A stretch of 7,975 bases of DNA from Chloroflexota bacterium. GTDB taxonomy: Bacteria > Chloroflexota > Anaerolineae > J102. Positions 1-5,595 of this stretch are shown here, in pieces (positions within the stretch are counted from its first letter, which is position 1; each line of letters starts with the position of its first letter). The position numbers and the translations under genes were made by a program. Under the pieces are notes generated by a model. It did not search any database. It was not told the DNA's origin and worked only from the letters and a program-made list of their open reading frames with translations. Location of the stretch: assembly GCA_003353825.1 (NCBI GenBank), contig PIVW01000275.1:1-7975 (forward strand), written 5' to 3'.

Positions 1-119
1 GACTTCGCGTGACGATCACGAATTTCAGTCAATGATGCCCCCACACCTAGTGGCTGGTTGTGTTAAACGTCTAGATATCGTGCGAGGAAAATCCGCATCA
101 CGCGAAATCCCAGAGAACC
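1..119. mobile_element. MITE-like inverted-repeat element, left copy (right part only)
   Basis: Positions 1-108 match 7868-7975 in the same orientation with one difference (A31 versus G7898). Combining both copies gives a complete element of about 129 bp. Its ends are an imperfect inverted repeat: the reverse complement of 96-120 matches 7857-7881 at 21 of 25 positions, and all four differences are transitions. The outer end reads GGCTCTTTGGGACTTCGCGT in the right copy. There is no room for a transposase and no meaningful ORF, so this is a non-autonomous element. The GGYTCTT start resembles ISL3-family termini, which is an inference from memory. This copy sits exactly where the ltrA homology stops and supplies the false C-terminus and stop codon of that remnant. 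The left end of this copy lies outside the window, so no target duplication can be checked. Confidence 0.7.
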
Positions 120-776
120 TAAATGATTCACCAAGCACGATCAGTGTGAAAATGCCGTAGCGTTCCATCATGTGATCTGCATCAGGTGGAAGGAGCGCGT
201 GCAGTTCACTGGTCCGCCGCGTAAAGACATTGCCGACATTGACCGCCAGCGCCAAAATCCAGAGCGCGTAATTGTAGGGCGCTGGCACAAAAGCCGAGAT
301 CACCCAGAGCACAATGCCAATCGAGAACGCCACGATATAGCGACTGGTCAGGGGTCGGGTGTCAGGTGCGTGCTTCCAGGATCGTGCATACATAGCGACA
401 AGGACGACGCGCAATGCCGCGTAACTAAGGGCGAATTGAGTCGACAGATCCGAAATCGCTCCGCTGACACTGAGCCCCACCCAGGCCACGGCCAGTATCT
501 GAAAGAACACCAAATTACGCTGCCAGACATCGTCTACGACAAAGCGGTTCATGTAGAACGTTAGCCCCGACCATGCCCACCAAAAACGAGGAAAAAGCCG
601 AGAAAACCGGCCACAGATACATCCTCGCTGAGCACATTGCCGACTTGGATCATCGTGGCAACATAGACAAGATCATAGAACAGTTCGAGCCAGGATACTT
701 TGCGTCCTTCGGTGCCGGCGCTTCCATGCGGCCGGGGTGGAACCCATAATCTGTGGCGTTTAGTTTGTTTTGTCAT
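25..776 (-). pseudogene. ltrA: ltrA-family membrane protein, frameshifted and truncated
   Basis: This is a remnant of a low-temperature-requirement A family protein, a poorly characterised multi-pass membrane protein. The N-terminal piece (776 down to about 582) carries the family signature WLELFYDLVYVA (residues 29-40). The rest is in another frame and continues with WWAWSGLTFYMNRF, several hydrophobic helices, and ERYGIFTLIVLGESF, all typical of the family. The frames join if one T is restored in the five-T run (A582-A586 on the plus strand), giving VF-WWAW. After GESF (about position 124) family similarity ends. The last 31 residues before the stop at 25-27 are mostly translated from the inverted-repeat element. 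About 219 family-like residues remain, against a usual 370-400. No strong ribosome binding site was seen before ATG 776. Two independent lesions argue for a dead gene, although the homopolymer shift alone could be a sequencing error. It is divergent from the radical SAM genes and probably unrelated to them. Confidence 0.8.
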
Positions 777-916
777 TCTGAAGTCGTAGGATCATATAGA
801 AGGAAGTCAGGCTGTGCGCGGCCCACAGTATATCACTCCCACCGGGTTCACGCAGATGAGAACTATACCATCGTCAGCAATCATAGAAGAGGACCCTTTT
901 GTCGGGGACTCAATAA

Positions 917-940
917 TTTTTATGAAAGACTTCATAAAAA
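917..940. promoter_or_regulatory. Perfect 10-bp-arm palindrome upstream of the -35, candidate operator
   Basis: The left arm TTTTTATGAA (917-926) and right arm TTCATAAAAA (931-940) are perfect reverse complements separated by AGAC. The right arm ends two bases before the -35 hexamer of the promoter at 943-971. This is a typical position for an activator or repressor site, and the A/T-rich arms could also act as an UP element. As an RNA hairpin it would be A-U rich and weak, and it lacks a GC stem plus U-tract, so a terminator is less likely. The binding protein is unknown and no regulator gene is in the window. Confidence 0.55.
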
Positions 941-942
941 AC

Positions 943-971
943 TTGACATCGTCCGGGCACAAGCTTATAAT
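943..971 (+). promoter_or_regulatory. Consensus sigma-70-type promoter for the radical SAM operon
   Basis: TTGACA (943-948) and TATAAT (966-971) are both perfect consensus hexamers with the optimal 17-bp spacer. Transcription would start near 978 and run into the first radical SAM gene at 1124, leaving a leader of about 146 nt. The palindrome directly upstream suggests that this strong promoter is regulated. It is the only convincing promoter in the window. Confidence 0.8.
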
Positions 972-1123
972 CCGCCCTTGCCAGTGACGAGAGAAGAAGA
1001 TAGAGCATATCATCCACTCGGCGTCGGCAATGAAATACGTAATGTATGCAGTGCGCAACGTGCGGCATTCAGTATTTCGGCTTTTGTGTTATCTTCATTC
1101 TGCTTACGAGAGGATTTACGTCT

Positions 1124-2626
1124 ATGCGCGTTGTACTCATCAACCCCCGATTCCGCCTTCCCATTGATACACGCACTTCCCCGCATCTTGGCCTTGCCTA
1201 CCTGGGCGCCATTTCCGAACGCAGAGGAGATGAAGTACGGATTTTTGATGCCGATGTCGAAGATCAACCTCTGCACGAGTTCATGCAGGAATTCCGCCCG
1301 CATGTGGTCGGTATCACTGCCAATACCCCTCAGGTGAAACAGGCATGGCGGCATGCTGAACAGATCAAATCTGTGCATGATGTGCCGATTATTATCGGCG
1401 GCCCACATCCTAGCGTCGCTGCCGAAGACCTCGATTTCGAGTCGGCCAAAAACAGCGGTATTGATATTGTCGTACGGGGCGAAGGAGAGGAAACGTGGAT
1501 CGAGATATGCGAGCGTATCGAAACGTTCATGCGCGATCAGGCAGAGTTCTCGACTCCAGCATTGATGGACCCAGCGAAGGGCATCTGGAATGATGTCTTA
1601 GGGATTAGTTACAAGAGCAGCGATGGCGAACTCCACCGTAATCCGGACCGGCCCGTGACTGCCGACCTGGATGGCCTGCCCTGGCCGGCCTATCACCTCT
1701 TCAAAATGGAAGGCTACACCAATTTGCAGCCTGCTACGGACGCAGTCGATGGATCCAAGAGCTTCAGTATCCTCACCAGCCGGGGTTGCCCCTACCGCTG
1801 CACATTCTGTTCCCAGTCGATTATGCCTATCAAGTGGCGCAGCCGCACCGCTGAAAACGTGTTGGCCGAGTGGCGGCACTTGGTCAAAGACCTGGGCGCG
1901 CAGGAAATCGGTGTCCTGGACGATAGCGCCAACATCCGCAAAAAGCGTCTGCACGAACTGTCTGACTTACTGATCGAGAACAATCTGAACCATGTCCCCT
2001 GGATTTTCGTCAACGGCATCCGCGCCAATCTCGCCGATTATGAGCTAATGAGCAAGCTCAAAAAGGCCGGGCTCAAGCGAACGGCGTTTGGTGTGGAAAC
2101 GGGCAATCCCCAGATCCTGAAATCTATCGACAAAAATATCGATCTCGACACCATCCGCCAGGCGTTCAAGATCACCAAAAAGGTCGGCATCGAAACTATT
2201 GCTTTTATGATCATCGGCCTGCCCGGCGAAACTCGCGAAACCATGCAGGATACTATTGATTTTGCTATCGAGCTTGACCCGCTGATCGCGAACTTCAGCA
2301 TGATGACACCTTATCCCGGCACCATGGTCTACGAACAGGTCAAACGCCAGGGACGTATGCTCATCCAGGATTGGGAAGATTACGTGTTTTTCGAGCAACA
2401 GGCGCGCTATGAGATGGGCGATATGACTGCCGAACTGGTCGAGGAAATGTACCGAAAAGCCTATCGCCAGTTCTATCTTCGCCCTAAACCGATCATGCGG
2501 CGTCTGAAAACCAAAGATTTCTGGCATAACTTGCCACGCAATGTCCGTATCGCTGCCCGCACTTTTGTTCCTAAAAAAGAGAAAACTGCGCTACGAAAGG
2601 AAATCGAGGCCGAAGCTACTTTTTAA
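1124..2626 (+). CDS. B12-binding-domain radical SAM protein (cluster gene 1)
   Basis: This 500-residue cytoplasmic enzyme has the layout of cobalamin-binding radical SAM proteins, which bind a [4Fe-4S] cluster and often do methylations or radical rearrangements. Residues 1-130 form a Rossmann-like B12-binding domain with HLGLAYLGA (21-29) and GGPHPS (92-97). Residues 214-400 form the radical SAM domain: Cys222, Cys226 and Cys229 (CPYRCTFC), GVETGN (323-328), GLPGET (365-370) and TPYPGT (395-400). The basic C-terminal tail (about 455-500) is unassigned. The DxHxxG motif that ligates cobalt in classical B12 domains is not present, as in many members of this group. ATG 1124 was chosen because GAGAGGA (1108-1114) precedes it at good spacing and the conserved domain begins there; an upstream ATG at 1046 lacks both. 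The gene is downstream of the consensus promoter and first in the probable operon. The substrate is unknown; HpnP- or BchE-like enzymes share the layout, but no specific match is claimed. Confidence 0.93.
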   Translation: MRVVLINPRFRLPIDTRTSPHLGLAYLGAISERRGDEVRIFDADVEDQPLHEFMQEFRPHVVGITANTPQVKQAWRHAEQIKSVHDVPIIIGGPHPSVAAEDLDFESAKNSGIDIVVRGEGEETWIEICERIETFMRDQAEFSTPALMDPAKGIWNDVLGISYKSSDGELHRNPDRPVTADLDGLPWPAYHLFKMEGYTNLQPATDAVDGSKSFSILTSRGCPYRCTFCSQSIMPIKWRSRTAENVLAEWRHLVKDLGAQEIGVLDDSANIRKKRLHELSDLLIENNLNHVPWIFVNGIRANLADYELMSKLKKAGLKRTAFGVETGNPQILKSIDKNIDLDTIRQAFKITKKVGIETIAFMIIGLPGETRETMQDTIDFAIELDPLIANFSMMTPYPGTMVYEQVKRQGRMLIQDWEDYVFFEQQARYEMGDMTAELVEEMYRKAYRQFYLRPKPIMRRLKTKDFWHNLPRNVRIAARTFVPKKEKTALRKEIEAEATF

Positions 2627-2690
2627 GCCACCAAGACAATAGAAGTATCTGACAAGAACACCGGTCTCAACAACGCCCCACAGGGCTCTA

Positions 2691-2804
2691 ATGACGAAAT
2701 TGTCATATCCTGGCAGCGAATCGTTCAGCCGTTTTTCATGTGCATGTGTTAGGATCAAATGCCGTACCCCTGACTGCCAGTGTGGTAACGCAGGGTCGAG
2801 CTAG
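2691..2804 (+). CDS. Possible small Cys-rich peptide (37 residues), speculative
   Basis: An ATG-to-TAG ORF of 37 codons lies alone between the first two radical SAM genes. The first half is Ser/Phe-rich with no Cys (MTKLSYPGSESFSRFS). The second half has five Cys, at 17, 19, 24, 29 and 31, in CACVRIKCRTPDCQCG. A leader followed by a Cys-rich core is a layout seen in ribosomal peptides modified by radical SAM/SPASM enzymes (sactipeptide and ranthipeptide types), and a SPASM-like gene lies downstream. Against this, the only ribosome binding site-like sequence is a weak AGGG (2682-2685), an ORF this short can arise by chance, no cleavage motif is seen, and no RRE domain, protease or exporter gene is present. 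It could simply be untranslated intergenic sequence. Confidence 0.22.
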   Translation: MTKLSYPGSESFSRFSCACVRIKCRTPDCQCGNAGSS

Positions 2805-2819
2805 AAATGATGTTGGAGG

Positions 2820-2838
2820 CCAGGTGTTTAGCACCTGG
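2820..2838 (+). promoter_or_regulatory. Hairpin just upstream of gene 2 ribosome binding site
   Basis: CCAGGTG (2820-2826) and CACCTGG (2832-2838) form a perfect 7-bp GC-rich stem with loop TTTAG. The AGGAGG ribosome binding site of the next gene starts 10 nt downstream, at 2848. There is no U-tract, so it is not a normal intrinsic terminator. It could stabilise a processed transcript end or affect translation initiation of gene 2. No sequestering partner for the AGGAGG was found. Confidence 0.4.
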
Positions 2839-2861
2839 GTTTACTTCAGGAGGAACACTTG

Positions 2862-4334
2862 ATGAGAATCGCTTTCATCGGTCCCAAATGGAATGAAATG
2901 GTCAATGCCTATCCCTCATTGGGATTGGCCTACTTGGCCGCAGTAGCTGAACAAGATGGGCATGAGTGCCGGATCTTTGATTTTGGCTTGCATCCCGACC
3001 GTTCTCTGCAGGAGGAGATCGAAGATGTGGTGGCGTACCATCCCGACCTGGTAGCATTAACGACGATGACAACCAGCTACGCCAGTATCGAAGAGACCGC
3101 CCGGATGTTGAAGGAATCGCTGGGAGTGCCAACCATCATCGGTGGCCCTCACGCCACATCCTTGCCCGAGCAGACGCTGGAAAACCCGCACATTGATTAT
3201 CTTATTTATGGCGAAGGGGAAGAGGTTTTTCAAGATTTTATTCGGGCGCAAGCCACCGGCGCCGGCAACTGGGGTGAGATGATGGGACTTTGGTATAAAG
3301 AAGATGGAGAGATCGTCAATGGCGGCGAACGTGCCTTGATCAAAGATCTGGATGCACTCCCTTACCCCGCCCGGCATCTTTTTGAACTCGACCAGTATCC
3401 TCTCTACGCACCTAATGGCGAACCGATGCTTACGGTACTTAGCAGTCGAGGATGCCCTTATAATTGTTCGTTCTGCTTTAAGGGCATTGTCGGTCGCACC
3501 TATCGCCAACGCGGCCCCGAGAACATCGCCGATGAACTGCAGCACGTCATCGATAACTATGGCGTTCGCAATTTCTACTTTATCGACGACCTCTTTACGA
3601 TTGATATCCGCCGGCTGGAACAAATCCTCGACCACTTTATCGAACGTGATATGGATATTCGCTGGCGCTGCCTGGCTCGCGTTGATCGTGTCAACCCGGA
3701 TCTTCTGTACAAAATGTATAAAGCGGGCTGTCGCCAGATCCACTACGGTATCGAGAGTGGCAATGATGATGTGCTCAAGCGTACCGCCAAGCACATCCGT
3801 TTGGAACAGGTGCGAGAAGCAGTTCGATGGACAGAAGAATCCGGTATCCACAGCAAAGGCTATTTTATTTTAGGATTACCCGGCGACAACGTAGAAACAA
3901 TGGAAGAGACCATCGAGTTTGCAGCCAGCCTGGATCTGAGCGAAGCCATGTTCTCAATTGCCACGCCTATGCCCGGCACACAACTATGGAGTGAGCTGAA
4001 ACGCAGGCACCCCGGCACAGTATATAACGCGGATTTCACCAAAAGTTATTACTACAACAGCTACACATCAGAAATCGCCCCTTTTATGAACGTTTCTGAT
4101 GTAGATGATGAGGTGCTAAGTAGCCTGGCAACTCATGCACGCCAACGTTTTCTACAAGCCAAAAAACGCCGTATGTACCGCAAGAGCTTTGGCGACACCA
4201 CAGGCGATCTACTCTGGAACATATCTCAAGTTACGCCGATCCGAAAAGTGGGCAGCACGTTAGCGAGGGCCGGACTTTTTGGCAGTTTTCGACGGAATAA
4301 GGCAACATTCTTCGGCGCAGCGCAATGGAGCTGA
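2862..4334 (+). CDS. B12-binding-domain radical SAM protein (cluster gene 2)
   Basis: This 490-residue paralogue of gene 1 has the same layout. The cobalamin-binding-like domain (about 1-130) includes PSLGLAYLAA (18-27) and GGPHAT (94-99), again without DxHxxG. The radical SAM domain (about 190-375) has Cys198, Cys202 and Cys205 (CPYNCSFC), GIESGN (296-301), GLPGDN (338-343) and TPMPGT (368-373). The C-terminal 110 residues are rich in Arg/Lys and Tyr and are unassigned. ATG 2862 is preceded by a strong AGGAGG (2848-2853) with 8-nt spacing; an in-frame TTG directly before it is less likely. It follows gene 1 by 235 bp, a gap holding the Cys-rich ORF and a hairpin, and no separate promoter was convincing. 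It probably performs a different step on the same substrate class as genes 1 and 4; the reaction is unknown. Confidence 0.94.
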   Translation: MRIAFIGPKWNEMVNAYPSLGLAYLAAVAEQDGHECRIFDFGLHPDRSLQEEIEDVVAYHPDLVALTTMTTSYASIEETARMLKESLGVPTIIGGPHATSLPEQTLENPHIDYLIYGEGEEVFQDFIRAQATGAGNWGEMMGLWYKEDGEIVNGGERALIKDLDALPYPARHLFELDQYPLYAPNGEPMLTVLSSRGCPYNCSFCFKGIVGRTYRQRGPENIADELQHVIDNYGVRNFYFIDDLFTIDIRRLEQILDHFIERDMDIRWRCLARVDRVNPDLLYKMYKAGCRQIHYGIESGNDDVLKRTAKHIRLEQVREAVRWTEESGIHSKGYFILGLPGDNVETMEETIEFAASLDLSEAMFSIATPMPGTQLWSELKRRHPGTVYNADFTKSYYYNSYTSEIAPFMNVSDVDDEVLSSLATHARQRFLQAKKRRMYRKSFGDTTGDLLWNISQVTPIRKVGSTLARAGLFGSFRRNKATFFGAAQWS

Positions 4335-4429
4335 CAAATTGCGAATGGTGAATTGTCGCTCGTTAATTGTGAATGAAGCAAGTGCGTTCACAGTCCACCG
4401 ACACCATTCATCATTTCCCATATCCAAAC
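4335..4429. repeat. Intergenic spacer with degenerate GTGAATTG-like repeats
   Basis: The 95-bp gap between genes 2 and 3 contains diverged copies of a short word: GGTGAATTG near 4347-4355 and AATTGTGAATG near 4365-4375. It also has an 8-bp inverted repeat, GAATGGTG (4343-4350) with CACCATTC (4402-4409). Similar low-complexity words occur in intergenic DNA of several bacteria. The right arm ends 20 nt before the chosen start of gene 3. No ribosome binding site or promoter was recognised here. Confidence 0.35.
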
Positions 4430-5554
4430 ATGTCTATGCAACCCCTTACCTTCCAAGAGAAGGTACGTAATAAATCACGACAGTATAAGCATCAGGCCAT
4501 GGGTCCCGTCAAATGGCTGGCCTATGAAAGTGGTCAAACCAGGCATGTGCCGCCGCCGGATCGCATGTATATCGAATCGACCAATATCTGTAACCTGGGC
4601 TGTATCATGTGCCCGACCGGACGCAAGGAAATCACACGTACCAACGGTTACATGAAATGGGAGGTATTCAAGCAGATCGTCGATGAAATGGCGCCGCATG
4701 TGCGAGCGACCACCCTGCATATCTGGGGCGAACCGCTCATGCACAAACGCATCTACGACATGATAGCCTACTGCCGGGAAAATGGACTGAGGGCCGAGAT
4801 CAGCACCAACGCCACACTCCTTACAGAAGAACGATCCAGCAAACTACTCGAGGCTGGACTCAACGTCATCTACCTGTGCCAGGATGGCATCCGCCCCGAA
4901 ACCTATGAAGCGGTGCGCGTCAATGCCGATTACGAACAAACCAATGACAATATCCGCCGCTTTGTAGAAATGAAGGTGGCGGGTAGCTATCAGACCTTCG
5001 TCAACGTCCAGATCATCGAGATGGAAAGCACGAGGGATGAGACCGAAGAATTTGTCGAGTACTGGAAAGATGTGCCTGGCATTGACCTTGTACATATCAA
5101 ACCATTTGACTCTTGGGGTGACCAGATCGAGGAGATCAGCGCCCTGCGTCTGCACGAGGAAAAGAATCTACCCCAGCGTTTTGCCTGTCCCAACCTCTGG
5201 TACCATGTCCATATTTATTGGGATGGCTCTATAGCCATGTGCGACCGGGATTTCAATCTCGATTTCGATCTCGACAACGTGATTGATGAAGATGGGGTCG
5301 TAAGGGTGATGCAAAACTGGAACGGCCCCCGCATGCAAGAACTGCGACGCTTGCACCTGCAAGGCCAAATTGACGATGTCATCCCTTGTAACACCTGCAG
5401 CGAATGGGCTTGGTGGAAGCCGCAGCTTTTTAATTCTTATGGCAACCGCCCCGTTCAAGATCAATTTAGTGGCCAGTCCGTGCACACCAACGGCAACGGC
5501 AAAAACGGTGCTCAGGCAGAACCCATTAGCCTGATGCCGCCTGACGAACGCTGA
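4430..5554 (+). CDS. Radical SAM protein with SPASM/twitch-like C-terminus (cluster gene 3)
   Basis: This is a 374-residue radical SAM enzyme without a B12 domain. Cys54, Cys58 and Cys61 (CNLGCIMC) bind the SAM cluster, and WGEPLMH (99-105) matches the SAM-contacting GGE-type motif. The C-terminal part has Cys253 (FACPNLW), Cys271 (AMCDRD), Cys320 and Cys323 (PCNTC), a spacing that suggests one auxiliary [4Fe-4S] cluster of SPASM/twitch type. SPASM enzymes commonly modify peptides, but related ones act on sugars and other small molecules. The tail after 345 is Gly/Asn-rich and probably disordered. The start is uncertain: ATG 4373, 4430 and 4436 are in frame and none has a good ribosome binding site. 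The repeat-like sequence under 4373-4429 and its unconserved peptide favour 4430 or 4436. A 12-bp tandem duplication at 5249-5272 encodes an acidic stretch right after Cys271. Confidence 0.9.
   Translation: MSMQPLTFQEKVRNKSRQYKHQAMGPVKWLAYESGQTRHVPPPDRMYIESTNICNLGCIMCPTGRKEITRTNGYMKWEVFKQIVDEMAPHVRATTLHIWGEPLMHKRIYDMIAYCRENGLRAEISTNATLLTEERSSKLLEAGLNVIYLCQDGIRPETYEAVRVNADYEQTNDNIRRFVEMKVAGSYQTFVNVQIIEMESTRDETEEFVEYWKDVPGIDLVHIKPFDSWGDQIEEISALRLHEEKNLPQRFACPNLWYHVHIYWDGSIAMCDRDFNLDFDLDNVIDEDGVVRVMQNWNGPRMQELRRLHLQGQIDDVIPCNTCSEWAWWKPQLFNSYGNRPVQDQFSGQSVHTNGNGKNGAQAEPISLMPPDER
5249..5272 (+). repeat. 12-bp tandem duplication inside cluster gene 3
   Basis: GATTTCAATCTC (5249-5260) is followed directly by GATTTCGATCTC (5261-5272), differing at one base. 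It encodes DFNL-DFDL within an acidic run just after Cys271 of the SPASM-like domain. The reading frame is preserved. It looks like a small in-frame slippage duplication, and its functional effect is unknown. Confidence 0.6.
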
Positions 5555-5582
5555 ACCAGGACTTTTACTTTACAATACAACC

Positions 5583-5587
5583 GGAGG
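5583..5587 (+). promoter_or_regulatory. Ribosome binding site that favours GTG start of gene 4
   Basis: GGAGG (5583-5587) lies only 2 nt before ATG 5590 but 8 nt before the in-frame GTG 5596. Normal spacing is about 5-9 nt, so initiation at GTG is more likely. The choice changes the protein by only two residues. Confidence 0.6.
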
Positions 5588-5595
5588 CAATGCCT

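Larger units (their letters stand above)
777..1123. other. Intergenic region between ltrA remnant and radical SAM operon
   Basis: This 347-bp stretch separates divergent genes. It contains the palindrome at 917-940, the promoter at 943-971, and a leader of about 146 nt between the predicted transcription start (near 978) and ATG 1124. No stable leader hairpin, riboswitch motif or RNA gene was recognised by eye. A 45-codon ORF (1030-1167) starts in the leader and overlaps the first radical SAM gene out of frame. It has no ribosome binding site and is treated as doubtful. No clear promoter was found for the minus-strand ltrA remnant; a TATACT-like hexamer at 827-832 on the minus strand lacks a matching -35. 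Confidence 0.6.

Noticed and set aside
922..987. 21-codon ORF beginning MKDFIKNL
   Set aside because: It runs through the palindrome and the promoter, so it would lie mostly upstream of the transcription start.
972..1123. Cobalamin riboswitch in the leader, expected for B12-related genes
   Set aside because: The leader is short and I found no match to the B12 box or its surrounding stems.
1030..1167. 45-codon ORF in the leader overlapping gene 1 (MKYVMYAVRNV...)
   Set aside because: It has no ribosome binding site, overlaps a well-supported gene out of frame and shows no recognisable motif. A leader-peptide role is possible but unsupported.
2676..2690. GCCC-CACA-GGGC as terminator of gene 1
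   Set aside because: The stem is only four base pairs and no U-tract follows.
2700..2730. TTGTCA as -35 of a separate promoter for gene 2
   Set aside because: No acceptable -10 hexamer lies 16-18 bp downstream.
3057..3851. 264-codon open frame on the minus strand inside gene 2
   Set aside because: It is the mirror of a clear radical SAM coding region, with low-complexity, motif-free translation. The same applies to a 218-codon minus frame at 5716-6372.
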